From positions 310,001-374,000 of the forward strand of contig NZ_JAPLET010000022.1 of assembly GCF_026391055.1 (NCBI RefSeq): a stretch of 64,000 nt of DNA, written 5' to 3'. This DNA is from Spirosoma sp. GTDB taxonomy: Bacteria > Bacteroidota > Bacteroidia > Cytophagales > Spirosomataceae. Made by a program: the position numbers and the translations under genes. Below, one piece after another: positions 1 through 6,709 of the stretch; position 1 is the stretch's first letter, and the number at the start of each line of letters is the position of its first letter. A model generated the notes under the pieces. It ran no database searches. It was not told the origin of the DNA and worked only from the letters and a program-made list of their open reading frames with translations.

Positions 1-5
1 TGCTT

Positions 6-1373
6 TCATAACCCGGGAGAATCAATCAGGGGCCTGTTGCGCCAGGTGAGGTAAAGCGATAACACCACCAAGCCAATAAGGCCATAGGCTGCGTAACCGA
101 CAATTTCTTCAATCCCTGTGGTCAGGCTGTTGCGCTGGCCGGATACGCGCTCAGCTATCCAGGCGAGGGCAGCAATACCCGACAGGAATGCCCCCGTCAG
201 CCGGACAATCGCGTAAGAAGGGGTGCGGCTCAGCAGTAGCAGCCAGGGAATTACCAGCAAAATGATAAAGAGCTGCATTAGTTCGATCCCCAGATTAAAG
301 CCCAGAATACTTAGTGCCATAGGGCCCGCGTCCAGCTGTAGATTTATCAGCACGCTGGCAAACGCCAGTCCGTGAATAAGGCCGAAACCGGCGGCAACCC
401 AGGCTTCACGACCTGCAAAAATGGGTCGTACCGCATGAATGGCGGATACCAGGATCGACAGGGCAATCAGAATTTCGACCGGCTGCGTTGGTAAATCAGC
501 CCATTCGGGATACCGGGCTGCCAGCGATCCCAGCAATAGCGTTAGGGAATGCCCGGCGGTAAAGGCCGTGACAATCACTAGCAACCGTTTCGAACTGTAC
601 CGAACGCCCCCAAATCGCCCCCAACGCTGCCCGGCCCGGAGCAAGGGAGCCGGCAACAGTAATACCAGTAAAAAAAGTAAATGATCTGTGCCTTCTGCAA
701 TGTGCTGCGTGCCCAGTTTAACCATAGCTATAAAGCCGGTCCATTGGCCTCCAGATGCCAGGTTGACGGGCAAGGGCAGAATGCGGTTGTTGACGATATC
801 GAGGCTAATGGTGCCGACCTGCATTGGTTCGGCTTCGGCCAGTTGCCCTCGTTCCCAGTCCTGACGTACCGACACCAGAATGGTATGGGTCATTACCTGA
901 TGCAACACCACATCGTAATAGAACCTGAACTGCCGTACATCGTTGCCCGCCGGAGGAACCATCTGTACCTGCGCGGTCAATTCACGGTACACCCCGTTAA
1001 TGGGGTTCTGGCTTTCATGAACGCTCATTGGCCCAACCGATACAGTCCAGAAACGCCCGTCCGGGCTTTGTGGGCGAATGTGTGCTTCAAGATAGGCCCG
1101 TAGCTGAGGACCGAGCCGCGCCACTAATCCGACCGATGAATCGTTTACGGCATGACCCCAGGCCGATTGCAGCTCGAAAAGCGGGATTTGCAACTCGGCA
1201 TCAATGCGGTGAGGGTGGACGTTAAGCTGCACTACCGAGTTCGGCATGGGGTGAGCAGTAGCATGTTCGGGCTGCCCTGAGGCTAACAGCAGACTAACTA
1301 ATAGCAACAGCCATCCCGATAGACGGCTGTTGCTATTAGTTGGCTGATTGCTTAGAAAAGACGTTCCGTTCAT
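6..1373 (-). CDS. HupE/UreJ-like membrane protein
   Basis: A 455-residue membrane protein. A signal-like hydrophobic stretch lies at residues 20-33, followed by a periplasmic region that begins HPMPNS at about residue 41 and runs to about 210. The C-terminal half is a bundle of hydrophobic helices with conserved histidines: HIAEGTDHL (224-232), GHS (274-276) and GLIHG (331-335). This arrangement is typical of the HupE/UreJ-type family, whose founder members are linked to nickel or cobalt handling. No hydrogenase or urease gene is in the window, so the substrate is unknown. It starts 23 bases after the stop of the upstream DUF3500 gene and is probably co-transcribed with it. The 5' coding region carries a 17-bp perfect inverted repeat (1296-1341). 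The gene is complete, ending with TGA at the left edge of the window. Confidence 0.8.
   Translation of the reverse strand: MNGTSFLSNQPTNSNSRLSGWLLLLVSLLLASGQPEHATAHPMPNSVVQLNVHPHRIDAELQIPLFELQSAWGHAVNDSSVGLVARLGPQLRAYLEAHIRPQSPDGRFWTVSVGPMSVHESQNPINGVYRELTAQVQMVPPAGNDVRQFRFYYDVVLHQVMTHTILVSVRQDWERGQLAEAEPMQVGTISLDIVNNRILPLPVNLASGGQWTGFIAMVKLGTQHIAEGTDHLLFLLVLLLPAPLLRAGQRWGRFGGVRYSSKRLLVIVTAFTAGHSLTLLLGSLAARYPEWADLPTQPVEILIALSILVSAIHAVRPIFAGREAWVAAGFGLIHGLAFASVLINLQLDAGPMALSILGFNLGIELMQLFIILLVIPWLLLLSRTPSYAIVRLTGAFLSGIAALAWIAERVSGQRNSLTTGIEEIVGYAAYGLIGLVVLSLYLTWRNRPLIDSPGL
1296..1341. repeat. 17-bp perfect inverted repeat inside the HupE-like gene
   Basis: The arms at 1296-1312 and 1325-1341 are exact reverse complements with a 12-base loop. 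They lie within codons 11-26 of the HupE-like gene, across the signal-peptide coding region. In the mRNA this would form a strong hairpin just inside the gene, so it could reduce translation or act as an attenuator between the DUF3500 gene and this one. Confidence 0.75.
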
Positions 1374-1396
1374 TTCTTTGTAGTTAGAGCAAGCCC

Positions 1397-2542
1397 CTAA
1401 TTACCGCCATAATCGGCCGTATGGTCGCGCCAGACGGAGTGGGAGTGGGGCGTATTCCGGATGATGATCCCGCCCTGATACGAAAATTCGATCCAGATAC
1501 TTGGTCCGTCAATACGGACATAATCGCCTTGTGAACTCATGGCCGTCGTACCCGAAAAAGCGACATAGGTGTTGGCTAGTTCTGTCGTGTATTTGGTTAG
1601 TACGGCAGCGGCAAGGCTCGCATCGAGATCATTCACGTAGAGCTTGATGGCATTCAGCACCAGTGCCTGCTTGTCGCTGCTTAGGCTGCCTACCTGTAAA
1701 CCCGATTTGGTAGCCGGGAATTTACCATCCTGCCCCGGCCCGAGTACCAGATCGTTGTACGTACCCGACAGTTTGGCCGTCGCCTGCTCGGTTGTACTCA
1801 GGCCCGTCAGCAGATTGGCAAAGGCCACCCGTTCCTGTTCGAAGGCCGCGTAGGTTCGGTTGCCAGCCGTCACGGCCGCCTGGGGCTCGGTACCCCGGAA
1901 AGAAGGCGTAACGCCCGTACTTACTCCGCCATTAAAGGTGAAAGGCTGGGTATAGTGGTGGCCAGTGAACAAAATTGCCCACAGACTGGAAGCACTTGGT
2001 GTGCCCAAAAACGAGATGTAATAGTTACCCGCTCCATAGGTAGAGCCGCCACCGATTGTGTTCAGGTAATCATCAGCAACCAGGTTCCCGATCATCTCAT
2101 CGTACCCTTCGTTCGTTGTGTTCAGCGCCAGTACGGCGACCATCAGATTACGGAAAGCTGCCAGCTGTGCGTCGCTGAGTGAACCCAGGTTGATCCCATT
2201 CCGAGCCGACATACCGGCGGGCAGGTTGGACCATTTCTGAGCATTGGCTTTAGAGTAGGTCAGTTGCAGGGTCGACTGCTGGGTACTGCTCAGGGTCGAT
2301 TTGAAGGCTTCGGCCAGGCAGACAATTTGCGCAACGCCCGTTGATGCACAACTCGTTGTGGTAGCCGTGGCCGATAGGGTCGTTGTGATCGAGCTGGAGT
2401 TATTCGTTGTGGAGCCTGTCGTCGAGCCCGTTGTGGAGCCCGTTGAACTGCTGGTGTCAACATCCGTTGATTTGCAGGATGTGAAAAAACTGCCAACTCC
2501 CAGGAGTAAGAGCAGAATGGCTGTTCGATTGTTCTTATTCAT
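1397..2542 (-). CDS. DUF3500 family lipoprotein
   Basis: A 381-residue predicted lipoprotein. The N-terminus has a hydrophobic stretch ending in FTSC, so lipidation at Cys23 is likely. A Ser/Thr/Gly linker with repeated STTG units covers about residues 30-55. The body resembles the DUF3500 family, with a GHHY motif in the middle and a C-terminal end rich in conserved polar residues (HSHSVWRD, then DYGG). The biochemical role of the family is not known to me. The ATG at 2542 gives a proper lipoprotein signal. The gene precedes the HupE-like gene by 23 bases on the same strand, suggesting an operon that may join an exported soluble partner to a membrane transporter; that is inference. A short hairpin lies just upstream of the start. 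Confidence 0.75.
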   Translation of the reverse strand: MNKNNRTAILLLLLGVGSFFTSCKSTDVDTSSSTGSTTGSTTGSTTNNSSSITTTLSATATTTSCASTGVAQIVCLAEAFKSTLSSTQQSTLQLTYSKANAQKWSNLPAGMSARNGINLGSLSDAQLAAFRNLMVAVLALNTTNEGYDEMIGNLVADDYLNTIGGGSTYGAGNYYISFLGTPSASSLWAILFTGHHYTQPFTFNGGVSTGVTPSFRGTEPQAAVTAGNRTYAAFEQERVAFANLLTGLSTTEQATAKLSGTYNDLVLGPGQDGKFPATKSGLQVGSLSSDKQALVLNAIKLYVNDLDASLAAAVLTKYTTELANTYVAFSGTTAMSSQGDYVRIDGPSIWIEFSYQGGIIIRNTPHSHSVWRDHTADYGGN

Positions 2543-2884
2543 AAGGTCATACTATAGGCTGAGTAGGTTCTACTCAGCATCTGAGCGTTTACTTGGACAA
2601 TACCTGGAATGGTTAATCGACGTTGCAAAACCGATGACGTGTTGGGGTAAAGAACTAAAAAGTTGTGGCGAATGAGCTGTTTACCTTGTGACATCGACCT
2701 GTCTGCAACTTACTTACAGGACAAAGGTGGCGTGTACAAATCGTAGCGTGGAAAAAGAGTGGTCAACCCCGCTCATTCGGGGGTAATTAGCCTGCACTTG
2801 TGGTGAATCAGGAATAATATGTGGCTAAATGAGGCAGTTAACTAGTTAGTTGACCTGATAAAAAGTTATTCGTACCTGGCAATC
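2543..2884. other. Intergenic region, no gene seen
   Basis: These 342 bases separate the 5' end of the DUF3500 gene from the 3' end of the LytTR regulator; both are on the minus strand. No open frame here looks like a real protein. The region holds a 9-bp hairpin at 2558-2578 and a weak ccccg/cgggg stem at 2767-2782, which might be part of the regulator's terminator. It should also contain the DUF3500 promoter. Confidence 0.5.
2558..2578. promoter_or_regulatory. Hairpin upstream of DUF3500 gene
   Basis: A perfect 9-bp stem, GCTGAGTAG at 2558-2566 and CTACTCAGC at 2570-2578, with a 3-base loop. It ends 16 bases before the ATG at 2542, so it lies in the probable 5' leader or at the promoter. 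It could be an operator or an RNA hairpin; the sequence does not decide. Confidence 0.4.
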
Positions 2885-3583
2885 TTATTTCATGAAAAGG
2901 CTAAAAAACTCCTTTTCGTAGCTGCTGCCGATTGGAATTTCCTCGTCTCCTATCAAAATCAGTTTGCTGCGAATCGACTGGATCTTGTCGAAGGCAACGA
3001 TAAATGACCGGTGAACGCGGATGAATTTTCCGGCCGGTAACTCGTCAAGCATTGCTTTTAACGTAAGTCGCAAAACAACCGGGGGCGCTTCCCGTAAATG
3101 GATTTTCAGGTAGTTATCCAGTCCTTCAATGAAAATAATGTCGGCAACAGTAACCTTTACCAGGCCATAATCAGCCCGGAAAAAGAGCTGTTTGGGTTCG
3201 GCTGTTTCCGGATTATCCGTTTTATGACGATTGTGCCACCTGCTGTGGGCACGCTGCACTGCTTTGTCAAAGCGGTCGAAGGTATAAGGTTTAAGCAGGT
3301 AGTCGACAGCCTCTACCTCATAGCTCTCCAGCGCATATTCACTATAAGCGGTCGTGAAGATAACGAGGGTTTGCCGGGGAATGGATTTGGAAAAGTCAAG
3401 CCCCGATTCTTTGGGCATGTTGATGTCTAGAAAGATCAAATCAACAGGGTTCGTTTCCAGATACAAACGAGCTTCTCCAGTGCGGGTGAACGTTTTAACG
3501 AGGTCAACAGAATCGATGCGGCTGCAGAAGGCGTCAATGATATCCAGGGCCGGACGTTCGTCGTCGAGTGCAATGGCTTTCAT
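2885..3583 (-). CDS. LytTR response regulator
   Basis: A 232-residue cytoplasmic response regulator. The receiver domain covers about residues 1-120, with acidic residues DDE near position 7-9, phospho-acceptor Asp53 in LIFLDINMP, and a conserved Lys in LLKPY. The C-terminal LytTR DNA-binding domain covers about residues 130-230, with FIEGLDNYLKIHL and FIRVHRSFIV. Such regulators bind DNA as dimers at paired sites. The gene overlaps the upstream sensor kinase gene by one base in a TGATG arrangement, so the two are translationally coupled and form a cognate pair. Targets cannot be read from the sequence. Confidence 0.93.
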   Translation of the reverse strand: MKAIALDDERPALDIIDAFCSRIDSVDLVKTFTRTGEARLYLETNPVDLIFLDINMPKESGLDFSKSIPRQTLVIFTTAYSEYALESYEVEAVDYLLKPYTFDRFDKAVQRAHSRWHNRHKTDNPETAEPKQLFFRADYGLVKVTVADIIFIEGLDNYLKIHLREAPPVVLRLTLKAMLDELPAGKFIRVHRSFIVAFDKIQSIRSKLILIGDEEIPIGSSYEKEFFSLFMK

Positions 3584-4770
3584 CAGGATAAAGTAAGGCT
3601 AAGGTTGACACGAAAGTTGGTCTCGTTATTGTCGATGGTTAGCTGATGGGCTTCCGGATACAGGAGTCGTAATCGTTCTCCAGCGTTTTTTAGGCCCATA
3701 CCCGTTGAATTTTCGAACTGATTGATGGCCACTTTTTTGTTGGCTACGTACAGATGCAGGCTGGTATCTTCTATACGTAAATGAATATCGATCGGCGATT
3801 CTTCGTCGGGGCTGACCCCGTATTTAAATGCGTTTTCAATGAATGAGAATAGTAGCAGCGGGGCAATTTCCAGTTGCTGCGCGTTGCCCTCCAACTGGTA
3901 GTCGATCTGAACGGCATCGCGCAGCCGGGCTTTCTGGAGGTCAATGTAGTTAGCAATATAACTTAGCTCCTTGGCAAGCGCTACTTTATCCCGGTGGGCA
4001 TCGCGAATGATGTAACGCATGAACTCCGAGAGCTTGACGATCGCATCGGCGGTTTGTTCATCCTGACGAATGGCCAGCGCATAAATGCTGTTAAGGGTAT
4101 TAAATAGAAAATGCGGTTGTATCTGCGCTTTGAGTTGGCGAAGTTCAGCCTGTAACTGGTCATTCTCAATCTGATGAAGTCGGCTGGCGGTCAGAAGGGA
4201 GATGGAAATGAGGGTACTAACACTGCCCAGCAGGAAAAAGGTAGCCAGTTTTACCGGAAGCAGCAGCGTGAACGGTGGAACGTGGTGGCCGTCGTGTCCT
4301 GTATCGAAGGGATGGTTTGTTAGTGACTGAGGTTTATTAAATGACTCGAAAGTATGTCTGTGATCGCCGAAACGGGATTGGCGCGACAAACCCGCGGGCT
4401 TTGGCAGCATCATCTCCTCCACAAAGAGTTGGCGGGCCCAGGCCAGTGGCGTATTTTCAGCTGGTATTTTGAAGTAGACCCATTGCTCGATGCGATAGGG
4501 AAGATAGACCGCGGCCAGTATGCAACTCACGGCGATAAGTACGTATTGCCGGTAGCGTTTGGTCAGAAACCAACGGGGTACAAATACCGTGTGATTCAGA
4601 TAAGAGAACAGAACCAGAAAGCTATAGGCCAGTCCATTCTGAACCAGGTGTTCGTGGGGTCGCAGCGGAGACCAGCTTACGCCCGCATATACGCAGTAGA
4701 TCAGCGGTAAAATTGCCAGCGCGAGGCCGATCAATACATGGGTGCTATGGGCTCGTAACCAGATGGCCAT
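3583..4770 (-). CDS. LytS/YehU-type sensor histidine kinase
   Basis: A 395-residue membrane histidine kinase. The N-terminal part has about four hydrophobic helices (near residues 12-30, 48-60, 76-92 and 170-195) with a histidine-rich extracytoplasmic loop around 130-165. A short coiled coil leads into a His_kinase domain with QIQPHFLFNTLNS, where His220 is the likely phosphorylated residue. The ATPase domain follows, with FIENAFKYG as the N box and GMGLKN as the glycine motif. It pairs with the LytTR regulator whose start overlaps its stop. The histidines in the loop (HRHTFE, GHDGHH) could bind a metal, but that is only a suggestion from composition. Confidence 0.92.
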   Translation of the reverse strand: MAIWLRAHSTHVLIGLALAILPLIYCVYAGVSWSPLRPHEHLVQNGLAYSFLVLFSYLNHTVFVPRWFLTKRYRQYVLIAVSCILAAVYLPYRIEQWVYFKIPAENTPLAWARQLFVEEMMLPKPAGLSRQSRFGDHRHTFESFNKPQSLTNHPFDTGHDGHHVPPFTLLLPVKLATFFLLGSVSTLISISLLTASRLHQIENDQLQAELRQLKAQIQPHFLFNTLNSIYALAIRQDEQTADAIVKLSEFMRYIIRDAHRDKVALAKELSYIANYIDLQKARLRDAVQIDYQLEGNAQQLEIAPLLLFSFIENAFKYGVSPDEESPIDIHLRIEDTSLHLYVANKKVAINQFENSTGMGLKNAGERLRLLYPEAHQLTIDNNETNFRVNLSLTLS

Positions 4771-4792
4771 TCAGTTCTTGGGGTGAATTACG

Positions 4793-4800
4793 CAAATGTA
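4793..4800 (-). promoter_or_regulatory. Possible -7 box upstream of the sensor kinase
   Basis: Read on the minus strand this is TACATTTG, which fits the Bacteroidota -7 consensus TAnnTTTG. It lies 23 bases upstream of the kinase ATG at 4770. I do not see a good TTG -33 box at the expected distance, so the call is tentative. Confidence 0.4.
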
Positions 4801-4910
4801 TGTCCCCCGTCTGGCGTTCGGGAATAATTGTGGTTAATGGGTCGAAAAAAGGGGTATATACTCAGTCAGATCGGTTGTATTTTCGTGTATACAGGTACGT
4901 TTCGATACAG

Positions 4911-4955
4911 CAACACGTCCGAAAGGGGGCAGCTTGTCCCCTTTCGGACGTGTTG
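4911..4955 (-). terminator. Terminator of the Rrf2/oxidoreductase unit
   Basis: A perfect 18-bp stem with arms at 4911-4928 and 4938-4955 and a 9-base loop. It lies 14 bases past the stop of the NAD(P)-binding protein on the minus strand. There is no clear T-run after it, so it may act as a stable 3' end or as a Rho-independent stop lacking a U tract. Confidence 0.65.
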
Positions 4956-4968
4956 TTATCGGGGAAAA

Positions 4969-5613
4969 TCAATAGCCAACCGTGAACCTTTTCTGAATAA
5001 ACTGCGGCTGCTCCAGTTCGTTGATAATGGCTACTGCAAGATCAGTGACCGAAATAGTATTCTCACCTTTTTCATCGAAAACGGGTTGGTCGGTGCCCAA
5101 ACGAAATGTGCCGGTCCGTTCGCCAGGTGCCAGATTGATGGCCGGGCTCAGGAATGTCCAGTCGAGGGTTGTATTTTTCCGTAAGCGGGTAAGGTAATCA
5201 CGGGCGGCCGTAGCACCCGGCTTATAGGCTGCCGGAAACTGGGGCGTATCGACCAGCTGAACCCCCGGCGCCACTTCCAGACTCCCTGCGCCACCAACCA
5301 CTAGGAGCCGATTAACCCCAGACTGCTCAGTACCCGTTTCAATCGCTTCGCATCCCTTCAGGAAATCATCGTACAAATTGGGATTTGTCCAGCCCGCGTT
5401 AAATGCGTTGACAACGGCATCATGCCCTGCTATCAGTTGAGCAACGGCAGTGGCATCATATACGTCACCCTGCTGAACTCTAAGGTTTTCATGACGAACG
5501 GTGATTTTCTCAGGGTGGCGAACAATGGCTGTCACGCTATGACCACGGGTCAGGGCTTCGTCCAGAACGGCAGAACCAACAAAGCCGGAGGCTCCAATTA
5601 AGGCAAGTTTCAT
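4969..5613 (-). CDS. NAD(P)-binding NADH-flavin-reductase-like protein
   Basis: A 214-residue soluble protein with an N-terminal Rossmann motif, GASGFVG at residues 8-14, and the layout of the NAD(P)H-binding, NmrA/SDR-like group often annotated as an Rrf2-linked NADH-flavin reductase. VRHPEK near residue 37 is the usual position for cofactor specificity. The likely role is NAD(P)H-dependent redox chemistry or redox sensing in the cytoplasm; the substrate is unknown. The gene lies downstream of an Rrf2 regulator on the same strand, and a nearly identical 29-bp element precedes both. This points to control by that regulator. Confidence 0.83.
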   Translation of the reverse strand: MKLALIGASGFVGSAVLDEALTRGHSVTAIVRHPEKITVRHENLRVQQGDVYDATAVAQLIAGHDAVVNAFNAGWTNPNLYDDFLKGCEAIETGTEQSGVNRLLVVGGAGSLEVAPGVQLVDTPQFPAAYKPGATAARDYLTRLRKNTTLDWTFLSPAINLAPGERTGTFRLGTDQPVFDEKGENTISVTDLAVAIINELEQPQFIQKRFTVGY

Positions 5614-5639
5614 ACTAATGATTGGTTAGTTAACGTGTA

Positions 5640-5668
5640 TAATGTAATTTAAAATGTTACAGTTTTGG
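5640..5668 (-). promoter_or_regulatory. Rrf2 operator copy 2 (oxidoreductase promoter)
   Basis: A 29-bp element identical at 27 of 29 bases to the one at 6087-6115, in the same orientation. It contains the inverted pair TGTAA and TTACA separated by 9 AT-rich bases. It ends 26 bases before the oxidoreductase ATG. The duplication in front of an Rrf2 gene and its neighbour is strong evidence for an operator site. Confidence 0.75.
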
Positions 5669-5678
5669 TAAAAAAAAA

Positions 5679-6086
5679 TCAATTAAATCGATGGCTGAAA
5701 TCTTCCAGTGTTGTATCGCCTAACTTATGGAGAAGGGCTTCTTCGGCTTCCTGATATAACCCATTCAGGTGTTGGGTGATCTGCTTACCAACCGGGCAGT
5801 TGGGATTTGGGTTATTGCGGGATGTACCGAGAAAAGCACCCTGACGTGTTGCCAGAAAAATATCCGATACCCGAATTTGAGCCGCTGATTTAGCCAGCAT
5901 ACTTCCTCCGTTTTTTCCCTCCCGGCTTATCAGCAGTCCTTTATTACGAAGGTTGATTAGCTCCTTACGCACCAGCACCGGATTGATGTTTATACTTCCA
6001 GCCAAAAAGTCGGACGACAGCCATTCGCCGTTGGCTTGGGCCAGCAACGTTAAAATGTGCATCGATATGGCGAATCGTCCGTTCAT
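5679..6086 (-). CDS. Rrf2 family transcriptional regulator
   Basis: A 135-residue DNA-binding protein. The N-terminus (NGRFAISMHILTLLA) and the winged helix (LVRKELINLRNKGLL, then GKNGGSML) match the Rrf2/YwnA type. The iron-sulfur form of Rrf2 needs three cysteines in the C-terminal half; here I see only one, in NPNCPVGKQI. This points to a thiol- or ligand-sensing member rather than a cluster-binding one. The start at 6086 fits the family. A 29-bp element with TGTAA/TTACA arms lies directly against the start codon, suggesting self-repression, with a second copy before the adjacent oxidoreductase gene. Confidence 0.9.
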   Translation of the reverse strand: MNGRFAISMHILTLLAQANGEWLSSDFLAGSININPVLVRKELINLRNKGLLISREGKNGGSMLAKSAAQIRVSDIFLATRQGAFLGTSRNNPNPNCPVGKQITQHLNGLYQEAEEALLHKLGDTTLEDFSHRFN

Positions 6087-6115
6087 TAATGTAATTTATA
6101 TTGTTACAGTTTTGG
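6087..6115 (-). promoter_or_regulatory. Rrf2 operator copy 1 (autoregulation)
   Basis: A 29-bp element directly abutting the Rrf2 start codon and matching 5640-5668 at 27 of 29 bases. It carries the inverted arms TGTAA and TTACA with a 9-base spacer. Binding here would cover the start region of the regulator gene, as expected for autorepression. Confidence 0.75.
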
Positions 6116-6198
6116 CGTGAGAATAATTCCTATTTCACCCAAATTAGTTAGATTAACTCCTAATTCGTCCGAATAAAGCTACTTATAACCTGACCACT

Positions 6199-6615
6199 GT
6201 GCCGCCTGTCAATCGAAATCGACTCGTTTATGGATTGCTTATGCTTTTTACCCTGCTTATGGGGTTGGCATCCAGACACTTTTTCGGCGAAGTGCCGTTT
6301 GTGAAAAGCTACGTTGGGGATGCCTTGTGGGCACTAATGGTATATTTTGGCGTTGCTTTTCTGTTCAGTACATGGTCAATAAAAGTGCTGGCACTTGCAA
6401 CAATTATATTTTCGTTTGGCATTGAAATCAGCCAGATATATCACGCTCCCTGGATCGACAACATTCGGGCTTCCCGCCTGGGTGGGCTGGTGCTGGGGTT
6501 TACCTTCGTATGGAGCGACTTTCTTTGCTATTGCGTGGGCGTGCTGGCAGGGGTAGCGCTGGAGAATTATGTACTCCTAAAGCGTTTTAGCGTTGACCAA
6601 AAAACGGGTTATTAG
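6199..6615 (+). CDS. DUF2809 membrane protein
   Basis: A 138-residue protein made almost entirely of hydrophobic helices (about residues 9-27, 40-57, 58-75, 92-120). It has the DUF2809 pattern: RHFFGEVPFVKSYVGDALWA at the front, FGIEISQIYHAPWIDNIRA in the middle, and a conserved GDALW segment. The function is not known. The start is GTG; no better ATG is seen upstream. It diverges from the Rrf2 gene, with about 110 bases between them. The stop codon overlaps the first base of a 31-bp perfect inverted repeat. Confidence 0.8.
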   Translation: MPPVNRNRLVYGLLMLFTLLMGLASRHFFGEVPFVKSYVGDALWALMVYFGVAFLFSTWSIKVLALATIIFSFGIEISQIYHAPWIDNIRASRLGGLVLGFTFVWSDFLCYCVGVLAGVALENYVLLKRFSVDQKTGY

Positions 6616-6698
6616 TTATTCGTTAGGTCTGGTTATCAAGTTATTAGTCATCAGTTATGTACTAACCAATAACTTGATAACCAGACCTAACGAATAAC
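6615..6698. repeat. 31-bp perfect inverted repeat (TTATTA family)
   Basis: The arms at 6615-6645 and 6668-6698 are exact reverse complements with a 22-base loop. The element lies between the convergent DUF2809 and GNAT-nitrilase genes and starts on the DUF2809 stop codon. It can act as a two-way terminator. Its core, TTATCAAGTTATTAGTCA, resembles the inverted repeats at 9537-9633 and 34259-34332. Confidence 0.8.
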
Positions 6699-6709
6699 AG
6701 GAAGACAGT

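Noticed and set aside
681..1103. A 140-codon frame antisense to the HupE-like gene
   Set aside because: The opposite strand encodes a clear membrane protein, and this frame shows no domain or start signal.
6..1373. Calling the HupE-like gene a nickel transporter of a hydrogenase
   Set aside because: No hydrogenase or urease gene is in the window, so only the family name is justified.
2301..2675. A frame reading through the upstream region of the DUF3500 gene
   Set aside because: Most of it is antisense to a Ser/Thr-rich linker repeat in the DUF3500 gene; the amino acid composition is low complexity.
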